Of a stretch of DNA of 64,000 bases, positions 9,339-17,998 are shown one piece after another. Position numbers and translations under genes: made by a program. The stretch is taken from NCBI GenBank assembly GCA_016208495.1, contig JACQXX010000019.1:62001-126000 (forward strand), in the 5' to 3' direction. Below the pieces are notes generated by a model, which was not told where the DNA came from, searched no databases, and saw only the letters and a list, made by a program, of their open reading frames with translations. Each line of letters begins with the position of its first letter. Position 1 is the first letter of the stretch. The DNA is from Acidobacteriota bacterium (lineage in GTDB: Bacteria > Acidobacteriota > Blastocatellia > Chloracidobacteriales > Chloracidobacteriaceae).

Positions 9339-9372
9339 AAGGGCATGGCTGCTTTGAGCCGCGCCCTTTTCC
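9339..9372. terminator. Terminator-like hairpin between convergent genes
   Basis: AAGGGC (9339-9344) pairs with GCCCTT (9363-9368), with an inner GGCT/AGCC pairing, followed by TTTCC. It sits between the convergent genes ending at 9313 and 9391 and could serve both. Confidence 0.45.
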
Positions 9373-9390
9373 AAAACCCGGAACCCTGTT

Positions 9391-10467
9391 TTACTTTATT
9401 TTGAGCTTTGCGACAGAGGCCGCTTCCCCGGCATTGCCGAAGGCATCGCTCGCAATGATTTTCACCACGCCGAGTTTGGTTTTCGGCAAAGCGTTGGAGA
9501 CTTCCCAGAGAAAAGACTGTGTACCTCCTGAAAGTCCAGTCACAACCGTCGTGTTGAAATTGACGCCGTCAGTGGCATACACAATCGTGTGATTGGCCAG
9601 CTTCTGATCATCAATCGAATACCAGACAATCGCCACTCGCGGGTCAGTTTTGCGATTGACCTTCTTTTTGGAAAAAGCAACATCGGTCACGACCGGCGCT
9701 GACGTGTCAGGCTGGTTTGTGACGGTGAGTGTACCGGTGGCAGTGTGAACAAGCGGTCCGGAAGTTCCAGTCAAAGTGATTGCATACTCAGCTACTGGAG
9801 TTTCTGATGTCGTGGTCAAGGTCAACATCGCCACATCACCTGCATTCACAAGATTTGAAGACAATGCAACTCCAATCGTGGGATCAGCCGGAGTGATGAC
9901 TGCGGTGAGATTTACCGGTTGGGCAAATCCGGCTTGCGGGTTGGCCTGAACCAAAAAACTGGCCGTCCCACCGGGGAGCAGTGCCCGTTCACCTGGATTG
10001 AAGTTCAAAGCAAAATCAGGGGCAATGGTTTGTTCAACAGTGAATTTGACGTCTACTGAATGAACCAGACTTCCTGACGTACCCGTGACGCTGAGTGTGT
10101 ACTCATCGAGCGGCGTGTTCCCCGTGGTGGTCACCGTCAACCGGGTGCCATTTCCCGGAGTCACTGCCGAAGCCGAAAAATTCAATGAAATGTTGCTGGT
10201 GGCGGGTGTGATTTTGGCGCTGAAGTTGACGCTCTGGGTAAAGCCATACACACCTTCGATGCGGACTTCATATTGCGAAGTCGTTCCGGGTGTAATGGTT
10301 CGCGGTGTATTGGGTGTGATTGACATGGCGAAATCTCCGGGCAATTGCACCCGGCGATTGATTCCAGCCAGACTTGTGGGTGAAGGAAAAGAAATCAGAA
10401 GCGCCGGCACCATCGCCGCCAGAAAGCCGAGCACAGTGAGACGCACTGACCTGAAAGAAGCAGACAT
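9391..10467 (-). CDS. Secreted protein with tandem Ig-like domains
   Basis: 358 residues from the ATG at 10465-10467, chosen because GGAGGT lies 6 nt upstream and the product begins with a clear signal peptide (LTVLGFLAAMVPALLISF). After the signal there are two ~95-residue Ig-like domains with the pattern DFAMSITPNTPRTITPG ... LTVTTTGNTPLDEYTLSVTG. They are closely related to the C-terminal domains of the two subtilases in this window (31105 and 51025). The last ~100 residues are a third beta-rich domain (PVVTDVAFSKKKVNRK). It has no enzymatic motif and is probably a cell-surface or matrix protein. The longer reading from 10542 lacks a ribosome binding site. Confidence 0.78.
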   Translation of the reverse strand: MSASFRSVRLTVLGFLAAMVPALLISFPSPTSLAGINRRVQLPGDFAMSITPNTPRTITPGTTSQYEVRIEGVYGFTQSVNFSAKITPATSNISLNFSASAVTPGNGTRLTVTTTGNTPLDEYTLSVTGTSGSLVHSVDVKFTVEQTIAPDFALNFNPGERALLPGGTASFLVQANPQAGFAQPVNLTAVITPADPTIGVALSSNLVNAGDVAMLTLTTTSETPVAEYAITLTGTSGPLVHTATGTLTVTNQPDTSAPVVTDVAFSKKKVNRKTDPRVAIVWYSIDDQKLANHTIVYATDGVNFNTTVVTGLSGGTQSFLWEVSNALPKTKLGVVKIIASDAFGNAGEAASVAKLKIK

Positions 10468-10578
10468 ACAGATACCTCCAGTGACGGTGGGACTCACGGA
10501 AATCACTTGTAGCCAATTGTTCGGCCAATGTCTAGCTGACACTCCGATTCATAGCGCCTGCCAGCATTGAAATATTCC

Positions 10579-10908
10579 TCAAGCCCTGTACCCTTTGGCT
10601 GCGTTTCTCCAACTCAAAAAAGCTCCGATGCTGGGAAGCACCACAGCAAGCACGATGGCAATATAAGACTGGATAACATAAGCGTACCCGGCTTCCCGAA
10701 GAATAGCCGGGCCAAGATGTTGATCGTGAAGCTCGGTTAACCAGCCCAATCCCAAAAGCAAATTGATTGGAAAAACAATGGCCAGCAACCAGTAACGAAA
10801 CCGGGTCAACCCAAAACCAATGACTGCCAGGGCCGCATAAAAAAGCCATATCTCAATCAATTCCGGCTCTTTATCCATGACTTCAAAGAAGAAAGCAAAA
10901 TTGTACAT
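10579..10908 (-). CDS. Small three-helix membrane protein
   Basis: 109 residues, family not recognised. Three hydrophobic segments are visible: ~19-37 (IWLFYAALAVIGFGLT), ~41-58 (LLAIVFPINLLLGLGWL) and ~75-97 (YVIQSYIAIVLAVVLPSIGAF). It ends in a basic tail (WRNAAKGYRA). It lies between the Ig-like protein and the SUKH-like protein on the same strand, 65 bp downstream of the latter. It could be an immunity or accessory protein of that gene, but nothing in the sequence proves this. No strong ribosome binding site was seen. Confidence 0.6.
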   Translation of the reverse strand: MYNFAFFFEVMDKEPELIEIWLFYAALAVIGFGLTRFRYWLLAIVFPINLLLGLGWLTELHDQHLGPAILREAGYAYVIQSYIAIVLAVVLPSIGAFLSWRNAAKGYRA

Positions 10909-10973
10909 ATGAGTTGAGCCACCCGTGTTGCGGACTCACAACGAACTCGATTTTTGAGTGATGAGGTAATTTC

Positions 10974-11717
10974 TCAGAACTTACCCCAATCAATAAAGGC
11001 ACCACTTTTCACATAAGCAGCTTTGGACAGAGCTTGAATTGACGGCGGTAGCTGTTGAACTGGAATACGTCGCTGAAATTCCACTTTGACAACCTCGTGA
11101 TGCCAGGAAATTGGGTTGTTTGACGTAAACACGAGGATTTCATCGCGGAGAAAGTATTCAGTGTCACCAAATTGTGTGGGTTCTCCGAAGTCGGCTGCCA
11201 GTGCTGTGCGGTCATACGGAAAAGAGTCGGTACCGACCGCAAATCCACCGCCAGGGCTGTCCATGTACGCCAGAAAGTAATCAAAGGCAAAGGCTGAAAC
11301 GGTTGGCGACTGCATTCCCCGTTTTTCAAACCATTCTTCGTCGCCTTCATAATTCAGGAAATACACCACGATTGGCGGATCATCCTTGTCTAAATCCTGA
11401 GTTTCAATCGCCCACCACACATCACCTTCAGCCTGGGTTAGCAATGCAATGGCGTTATGTTCTGGGATTGATTGCACAAAGAGTGGACCATCCCGGAAAG
11501 AAAAATATTCATCGAGTTCTGAGGCTGACCAGCCAAAAAAGCACCATTCGCGAGCCGAGGGTGGAAGGGTGATTCCAAGTTCCGCCTCAAGTTTTTGGAG
11601 CCGCTTCATATCCCGCTGAGGTCTGAAATTGAGACCAGTCCAGGTGCGAATAAATTGATAGATCTGCTCCCATTGGTCTGACCAGTTGTGTTTGATACGT
11701 GTAAGATCTTGTGACAT
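10974..11717 (-). CDS. SMI1/KNR4 (SUKH)-like protein
   Basis: 247 residues, soluble. Residues ~38-60 (MKRLQKLEAELGITLPPSAREW) match the start of the SMI1/KNR4 (SUKH) fold, whose hallmark is the E-x-x-LG-x-x-LP-x-x-x-x-x-F/W pattern. Aromatic and acidic strands follow (DEYFSFRDGPLF, VVYFLNYEGDEEWF). SUKH proteins often act as immunity proteins against polymorphic toxins such as nucleases and deaminases. No toxin gene is adjacent, so it may be an orphan immunity protein or serve housekeeping binding. The small membrane-protein gene follows on the same strand. Confidence 0.6.
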   Translation of the reverse strand: MSQDLTRIKHNWSDQWEQIYQFIRTWTGLNFRPQRDMKRLQKLEAELGITLPPSAREWCFFGWSASELDEYFSFRDGPLFVQSIPEHNAIALLTQAEGDVWWAIETQDLDKDDPPIVVYFLNYEGDEEWFEKRGMQSPTVSAFAFDYFLAYMDSPGGGFAVGTDSFPYDRTALAADFGEPTQFGDTEYFLRDEILVFTSNNPISWHHEVVKVEFQRRIPVQQLPPSIQALSKAAYVKSGAFIDWGKF

Positions 11718-11975
11718 AAGCGTTTCAGCCGATCCATCCTTTCTGATGATTCACAAATGTATACAGCACATCTTCTTGCAGGTGCGGAAGAAAATCCACC
11801 GTCAATTCGCTTAAAATTTGTGTTTCTCTTTCAAAGAATTGGATTGCCAGCCCCCTGGTTCGAGCCTAGAATTCCTTTGTTCTCAACAGCATGATCTCCC
11901 CTGACTGTATCCACAACCCAAGTAAAAACCAAAGCTGTGACAAGTCACAGCACTCCAAAGATTTTTTGAGGCGTT

Positions 11976-14231
11976 ATGAAACTCACTCGTCGGTTGTTCT
12001 GTGTGATGTTGCTCGCAGGGTTTCTCCTGGGGGGTCATTTCCACGTGGTGGCCCAAACAGCGGAACCCCAATCAGAAAAACCGGTTCAGGCCAGTGCGAC
12101 GCTGCCGAAACCTCAAGCCCTCAAGCCCTCAACCCCCGTGACTCGCACTCTGAACGGCACTGAACAACACCGTTTCACCGTGGCGGTCAAAGCTGGGGAG
12201 TTGCTGCGGGTTGTGGTTCAGCAACACAGCGTTGATCTCAAGTTCTCGGTCCTGCCGCCTGGGACAGCAGAAATGGTTCAGGTGGATGCCGCCGATGCTT
12301 TTGGGAAAGAATGCTATTCGGTGATGACATCCGCAACTGGAAATTGTCAGATTACAGTGACGGCAATTGATTCTCAAAACAAAGCTGCTGGTGAATACCA
12401 GATCACGGTTGAAGTCAAAAAGAAACCGACACCTGCTGATCAACAGCGGCTCCAGGCTGAAACCTGGCTGGCTGAAGGCGGCATGAGGCTCTATCGCCAT
12501 GACCGCAACGGCGCCGCCGAGAAATTTGAAGCCGCCGTCAAAGGATTCCAGGAATTGAAAGATCCAGAAGGCGAAGCAACCGCCCACTACATTTTGGGAT
12601 ACGCCTGTCAGGAACTTGACCCAGCCAAAGCCATTCGCCATCTGGAATCCGCGCTTGCCCTGTGGAAACTCCTCAACCAGCGACCACAGCAGGCCCTGAC
12701 GCTCCAGTGGCTTGCCAAAATCCAACGGAATTCGCCAATTCGGGACTACCCGAAGGCACTTGAATCCAGTCAACAGGCACTCCACCTCTGGGCTGACCTC
12801 AAAGACTATATCCGGCAGATAAAGGTGCTTGATGAGATACAGAATCTCCACCGCTATTACCTCAATGACACCGCACAGGCCACGGCGACGCTCAGTCGCA
12901 TGGTCGAACTGGCCCATGCCCAAAAAGATGCGGGACATGAAGCTGATCTGCTCAATCGCCTGGCCGATGATGCGGCAGAAGCTGGTGATCAAACCAAAGC
13001 CATCAGTCTTTTGGAATCGGCGGCGGCGCTCCGTAAAACCTTGAACCAGCCGGAACAACAGGCGCGTGTGCTGAACCAGATGGCACGACTCCACCGACAA
13101 CAAAAACATCTTGACAAAGCCACGGTGGTCCTTGGCCAGGCGGTTGATCTTTTACTGGCAACCCAACCCGTTTCGCTGACGGTACAAGATTTTCTGGTTG
13201 GACTGGTTAATCTTCACCTTGCCCAAAATCAGATGCCACAGGCGCTGGCAACCTGTGATCGAGCGGCAGCGGTGACTGCGTTTGAAGGCCGGTCATTTGG
13301 GCCTGGGATGTTGATGTACAAAGGCATAATTCAACGGAGTGTCAGAGCTTTTCCCGAAGCTCGCGACAGTTTCCAGGCAGCACTCAATCGAATCAACCAG
13401 TGGAAAACCAGTGCCGGGCAGACGGCCTCCGATTCGATGTCGCCAGCCAATTTGGAACTCAAACTGCTGGAACTGGGCATACAACTTGGGCTTGGACTGG
13501 TCCAACATGATCTGGGCCAGCATTCCGAAGCACTGGCCACGATTGAGAAGGTTCGCACCGAATTTGCGGCCTTTCAGCAGGTGCTCCAACAAGCTAACCT
13601 GCTGAAACCAGCCGAATCAATCACCTCTGATTTGGCGGCACAGTTTGTTTCCGGCTATGTGTATCGGGAAATCGGCGAGAAACACAAAGCCCTGCAGGCA
13701 TTTGAGAATCTGACCGGGTTGCTCCGGCAGGGTGATGCCAATCCGGACGTTCCCGATTATGTCAAAGAAAACTGGCAGCAGTTTGAACAGGGCGTGAAAC
13801 CAGTGCTTGGTATTCTGTACCTTGAAAACGGGCGATTGATTGAAGCGGGCGAAGTGTTTGACGCTATCGAACGCCAGCAAAAACAAGCACCACGGATACA
13901 GGCAACCGAAGGTTACGTGACCGGTATTCTGGAAATGATGGCCAATCTCCAGAAAGCCTATGCCGCCACCAAAGGCAATGGCCGCTATGCCACCCTTGAC
14001 GAACTGACTGCTCTTGGCTGGCTGGCTCCAGAGTTGACCAAAGGTCCGGTTGAAGGCTACCGGTTCACCAGCCGGTTAACCTCTGACGGAAACGGCTATG
14101 AAATCACGGCAACCCCCGAAAAATATGGCGAAACAGGCATCCGGTCGTTTCTGGTGACCAAAACCGAGAAGGTTTTGAGTAAAGACAACCACGGCGCGCC
14201 GTTGACGGTGCTGGATTTTGAGGAAAAGTGA
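11976..14231 (+). CDS. Exported TPR protein with pilin-like C-terminal domain
   Basis: 751 residues; GAGG lies 5 nt before the ATG. A signal peptide (LFCVMLLAGFLLGGHFHVVAQ) is followed by a beta-rich domain at ~45-145 (GTEQHRFTVAVKAGELLRV), of the type that precedes TPRs in exported TPR-CHAT proteins. Residues ~150-640 are TPR helices. The final ~95 residues (MMANLQKAYAATKGNGRYATL ... GYRFTSRLTS ... EKYGETGIRSFLVTK) resemble the globular part of Acidobacteriota type IV pilins or pseudopilins (YxATxGxGxYxTL ... G-x-RSF). The CHAT domain expected for the N-terminal architecture is absent. Function unknown; probably a periplasmic scaffold. It converges on the TonB-dependent receptor. Confidence 0.75.
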   Translation: MKLTRRLFCVMLLAGFLLGGHFHVVAQTAEPQSEKPVQASATLPKPQALKPSTPVTRTLNGTEQHRFTVAVKAGELLRVVVQQHSVDLKFSVLPPGTAEMVQVDAADAFGKECYSVMTSATGNCQITVTAIDSQNKAAGEYQITVEVKKKPTPADQQRLQAETWLAEGGMRLYRHDRNGAAEKFEAAVKGFQELKDPEGEATAHYILGYACQELDPAKAIRHLESALALWKLLNQRPQQALTLQWLAKIQRNSPIRDYPKALESSQQALHLWADLKDYIRQIKVLDEIQNLHRYYLNDTAQATATLSRMVELAHAQKDAGHEADLLNRLADDAAEAGDQTKAISLLESAAALRKTLNQPEQQARVLNQMARLHRQQKHLDKATVVLGQAVDLLLATQPVSLTVQDFLVGLVNLHLAQNQMPQALATCDRAAAVTAFEGRSFGPGMLMYKGIIQRSVRAFPEARDSFQAALNRINQWKTSAGQTASDSMSPANLELKLLELGIQLGLGLVQHDLGQHSEALATIEKVRTEFAAFQQVLQQANLLKPAESITSDLAAQFVSGYVYREIGEKHKALQAFENLTGLLRQGDANPDVPDYVKENWQQFEQGVKPVLGILYLENGRLIEAGEVFDAIERQQKQAPRIQATEGYVTGILEMMANLQKAYAATKGNGRYATLDELTALGWLAPELTKGPVEGYRFTSRLTSDGNGYEITATPEKYGETGIRSFLVTKTEKVLSKDNHGAPLTVLDFEEK

Positions 14232-14250
14232 TTTTTTGGGGTTTGGGCTT

Positions 14251-14292
14251 TTCGAAAAAGGCGCGATTCACGGCAACCGCGCCCTTCCCGGC
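14251..14292. terminator. Terminator-like hairpin, convergent
   Basis: A stem GGCGCG/CGCGCC lies near 14260-14284, followed by a T-rich stretch built of TTTTCGTCC 9-mers, between genes ending at 14231 (plus) and 14338 (minus). Confidence 0.4.
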
Positions 14293-14337
14293 TTTTCGTC
14301 CTTTTCGTCCTTTTTGTCCATTTGTCTTGTTAGCTCT

Positions 14338-17300
14338 CTAAAACGAGACTTTCAACCCAAACTGAATCTGACGCGGGTCGCCGGCGCTGTTAAAGCCAAG
14401 CGCTTCCGTTGGAGAGCGGTCTTTCCTTCCGCGCAGGTTGAACGGCCCGCGCACCAGCTTTGGGTCACCGCCGATCACGTCGTTGACCGACAGGAAATTG
14501 GTGTGATTCAACACGTTGGTCGCTTCGACGATTACTTCCGCCTGAATTCCGGCCTCTCGATTGACGGCAATCAATTTGCTGATTCGGAGGTTCACATTGG
14601 CAAAGCCAGCCCCCTGCCCCGTGTTTCGCCCGGCATAAAATGGACGGTCATAGTTGCCGGTGGTGTCTCCGTTGACGTCGCGGCCAGCCCGTGTGGTAAA
14701 TGGAATGCCACTGCGAAGATTTACAATCGGACTCAAGGTCATATCTCCAAACAGATGACCCAGCCAGCCTTTTCCCGGACCGGATTTGAATGGACTCTGA
14801 AACACGCCACTGACCACAAAATTATGCCGAACGTCAAAGGATGACACGCTCCGCTCCAGATACAGTCGCGTTGGCAGAAACGCGGCAAACGTGGCGTTGA
14901 AATCAATCACGTCGTCAATGGTTTTGCTGTAGGTGTAATTCGCTTCAAACTGCACATTGTGGCTCAAGCGTTTGGTGAGCGACGCGGTCAACCCGTGATA
15001 AATCGAGTTTCCAATTGAACTATACAGATTTAACTGGGCAATCGTCGGATCAATCCGGGCCAGTCGCGGGCCGTAAATCGGATCAAAGACGTCTGTTTCC
15101 CGATAGTTGACATTCTGTGACACCTGTAAATGCACACCCCGGTACATTTGATAGGCGACATCCAATGCCAGATTTGAAGCCAGTTGCTGTGAAATGCCCA
15201 AACTGGCCTGGAGCGAATAGCCGTTCCGATAGCCTGGACTCGGTTCGTTGATGCGCCGTCCCTGTGATTTCGGCCCGGTGGAAATGCCAAACGCATTGAC
15301 CTGGGCTTCGCTTAAAGCCGTGGACGGCAACACACCTAACCCGGCACCGTATTGCCACAAATTCACCGGCGACTGGGCACCATCGCTGAGTGCCCGAATC
15401 ACGATATTGACATACTGCCCGGTATCATTCTGGATCGTCGTTCGGAGCGGAATCTGAAACGGAATCGGCGCCACAAACATGCCGCCGCCGCCGCGCAACA
15501 CCGTTTTCTGATTCCCAAACACATCCCAGGCAAATCCGAGGCGCGGTGAAACAAAGCTGTTTCCACCAATGGGTCCTGGTTGATGATCAAAGTCATACCG
15601 GACCCCGGCATCAATGGTAAATGTCGGGGTTACTTTCCACGAATCCTGGGCAAAGGCGCCAAGACCGTGTGCCCAGGCGTTCCAGTTCGGATTGTTGAAC
15701 CCTTGCGCATACTGCGCCGGTCGCCCCAGATTAAAAGACTGGATCGAATTCAAGTTTGCGTCCGTCGGACCACCAGCGGGCAGGCCATTCGCTGTATTAA
15801 ACGCCGCCAGCGCCGCTTGATCAGCCGCCGAAAGTGCCTGATTGACCCCAATCACCCCGGAAGCAAACGTCCATTGCCCTGGGAAAAACTGACCATTGAC
15901 GACCTGATAACTGGCTGGCCGGTATGAAGCTCCAAACTTGAAGGTATGCGAGTTAACCGTCCAGGTCAGGATGTCTTCGATTTGATACCGGTCGGCAATG
16001 GTTTCAACCGTCGTTGGTCGCCCAAACGAACCAACCCCAACAATCAACAACCCGGTGCTTTGTAGAGACTTCGCCAGCGTCCGGGCCGAAAAATTGGGCA
16101 CAATCTGCCCGCGTACCTGATTGACCAGATTGGAATTGAAGATGTGTAGCCAGGAAACCAGCGTCGTGTAATCGCGGAATTGAACCGTCGTATCAGCGCT
16201 CGGCGCCTGATCGTTGTTGGGTGTCAACTGGTCCTGGTCTTCGCGTGAGAGCGAAAACCGCGCCGTGATGGTGTCGCTGGCGCTTACCTGATAATCCACC
16301 CGTGTCGTCCAGTTATAGCTGCGAACCGGTGCGGGAAAAGCACCTTCGTTTTCCTGTAACAGCTTGAGCGTGTTTGGGTAACTCGTGGTGCTCAACGCGG
16401 TTTGAAGTCGCTGCCCAAGCGCACGAATCGCTGGATCGGTTGCTGCTTCCAACCGCCCCAGATATGCCTGTTGACCAGCCGTCAGGTTGAAGGTGCTGTC
16501 GTTGGTATAGCGCCGGAATCGCGATGTGTCGGATTTCAAAGCTTCAAACGAAGTAAAGAAAAAGAGTTTGTTGCGGGCAATCGGACCGCTCAGGGTCAAG
16601 CCGGGATACAGCTTCTGATCAAAGGCTTTCTGTGGGTTGTAGTCAAAATAATTGCGGGCTGCCGTTTTTTGCGACCGGAAGAAGGCATACAGACTGCCGT
16701 GAAAATCGTTGGCGCCGCTTTTGGTGACTACATTCACCGCTGAACCCGAGGTAAACCCGAATTCGGCGGCAAAACCATTCCGATTGACCTGGAATTCCTG
16801 GACGGCTTCCGGGCTCAGATTTCTGATGCGAAGCTGCCCGGTTCCAAATTCGTTTTCGCCGCCATCAATCGTGACCAGGTTGTTACGCCCGTTTCCACCG
16901 CCGATGGAAAAGCCCGATGAGGTAAAACTCACGTCAAACCCGACAAACTGGGCACGGGGTGCATTTGAATCTGAGACGCCGGGCAAGGTGTAGACATAGG
17001 ACGTGAATTCGCGGCTCAAATTTGGCAGATTCTGAATCTGACGCCCCTGGATAGTATTGGCCTGTTGGGTACGCGCCACATCAATGACTGGAACATCGGC
17101 GGTAATTTCAATTACTTCACCGGCCATGGTGGCAATCTGCAACTGCAGGTTCTGAACTGTAATTTGCCCGACGGTTAACTCAATGTTTTTAATCGCTTTG
17201 CCGCCAAACCCTTCGGCTTCAATCACCAGGTCATAGGTGCCAGGTTGCAGGAACGGAAGCTGATACTCACCCGCCTCACCAGTCAGTGCCGAACGTGAGA

Positions 17301-17469
17301 AACCGCGTTCGCTATTTTTGGCGGTAATCGAAGCATTCGGCAGTGGCGCTCCGCTTTCATCGGTCACAGTTCCCCGAATGGTCGCGGTGGCAGCATCCGC
17401 CTGGCCCAGCACAGCCAGCGGGAATGTAACAATTGTCATAAACAGGATCAGTTCACCGAGGAGTTTCAT
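14338..17469 (-). CDS. Oar-type TonB-dependent outer-membrane receptor
   Basis: About 1043 residues. The ATG at 17467-17469 is preferred because AAAGGA lies ~11 nt upstream; an ATG three codons earlier is too close to it. After a signal peptide (LILFMTIVTFPLAVLGQ) comes a carboxypeptidase-regulatory-like domain at ~30-115 (IRGTVTDESGAPLPNASITA), then a plug domain (~120-235; RQIQNLPNLSREFTSYVY, LVTIDGGENEFGTGQ), then a long beta-barrel ending in the outer-membrane signature FGLKVSF. This architecture is the Oar-like/carboxypeptidase-regulatory receptor expanded in Acidobacteriota; substrates are often oligosaccharides or peptides, but the ligand here is unknown. It is divergent from the Reg_prop-kinase gene, with 529 bp between them holding a family-A repeat. 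Confidence 0.9.
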   Translation of the reverse strand: MKLLGELILFMTIVTFPLAVLGQADAATATIRGTVTDESGAPLPNASITAKNSERGFSRSALTGEAGEYQLPFLQPGTYDLVIEAEGFGGKAIKNIELTVGQITVQNLQLQIATMAGEVIEITADVPVIDVARTQQANTIQGRQIQNLPNLSREFTSYVYTLPGVSDSNAPRAQFVGFDVSFTSSGFSIGGGNGRNNLVTIDGGENEFGTGQLRIRNLSPEAVQEFQVNRNGFAAEFGFTSGSAVNVVTKSGANDFHGSLYAFFRSQKTAARNYFDYNPQKAFDQKLYPGLTLSGPIARNKLFFFTSFEALKSDTSRFRRYTNDSTFNLTAGQQAYLGRLEAATDPAIRALGQRLQTALSTTSYPNTLKLLQENEGAFPAPVRSYNWTTRVDYQVSASDTITARFSLSREDQDQLTPNNDQAPSADTTVQFRDYTTLVSWLHIFNSNLVNQVRGQIVPNFSARTLAKSLQSTGLLIVGVGSFGRPTTVETIADRYQIEDILTWTVNSHTFKFGASYRPASYQVVNGQFFPGQWTFASGVIGVNQALSAADQAALAAFNTANGLPAGGPTDANLNSIQSFNLGRPAQYAQGFNNPNWNAWAHGLGAFAQDSWKVTPTFTIDAGVRYDFDHQPGPIGGNSFVSPRLGFAWDVFGNQKTVLRGGGGMFVAPIPFQIPLRTTIQNDTGQYVNIVIRALSDGAQSPVNLWQYGAGLGVLPSTALSEAQVNAFGISTGPKSQGRRINEPSPGYRNGYSLQASLGISQQLASNLALDVAYQMYRGVHLQVSQNVNYRETDVFDPIYGPRLARIDPTIAQLNLYSSIGNSIYHGLTASLTKRLSHNVQFEANYTYSKTIDDVIDFNATFAAFLPTRLYLERSVSSFDVRHNFVVSGVFQSPFKSGPGKGWLGHLFGDMTLSPIVNLRSGIPFTTRAGRDVNGDTTGNYDRPFYAGRNTGQGAGFANVNLRISKLIAVNREAGIQAEVIVEATNVLNHTNFLSVNDVIGGDPKLVRGPFNLRGRKDRSPTEALGFNSAGDPRQIQFGLKVSF

Positions 17470-17478
17470 AAATACCAT

Positions 17479-17998
17479 GTCCTTTGGCGGAGATGTTTGA
17501 CGAGCCCGGCAACCTGACGAGATGGGAAATCCGGCTGCCTGATCCTCTGAAGAAATTTCAGTCCAAAGCTCACGTTTTTCGTGTCTGATACCAATTTGCG
17601 ATGAAGTCCTCGTATTAGAAAACAGTCAAATAGTTCAATCAAATAAACTTAGTGAACTACTGACTACTGACTACAAACTGGTATGAGCACGTCTTTGAGA
17701 AAATGGAAAAATCTGAGACTGATGAGGATTACCTGAATTGAACAAGGGGGATTCCAGGTCTCGATAGCAACCCTTGTACAAGATAACGGATAAAGTGTCA
17801 ACATAACGACACACCTATTCACAGAATACACCGCTGACCGCACCTGAGAATTCACTCGACGCCAGGAACAGTTTTAATGGTGCCCCGCTTTCGGCTAAGC
17901 TTCACGCCGCTTCACGCAGTTTTCATTGAGTCAATTCTCTCGTACCTCATAACATTCGATTTATCAATAGTTTACAATTCAGAGACTTAAAGGGTGAT
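17479..17998. other. Divergent intergenic region with family-A repeat
   Basis: No gene seen. It holds the family-A element (17588-17684) and, on the minus strand, a TTGACA word near 17802 that could be a -35 box for the receptor. Both flanking promoters must lie here. Confidence 0.4.
17588..17684 (+). repeat. MITE-like element family A, copy 2
   Basis: 97 bp with ends ATACCAATTT and AAACTGGTAT (inverted, 9 of 10). The interior shares CGTATTAGAAAACAGTCAA, TTCAATCAA and TAGTGAACTACTGACTAC with the copies at 4907-5017 and 61158-61261. It carries ACTGACT heptamers and lies in the leader region of the receptor gene. Confidence 0.7.

Noticed and set aside
12129-13109. 326-aa open frame antisense to the TPR gene
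   Set aside because: No ribosome binding site or domain; shadow of the sense gene.
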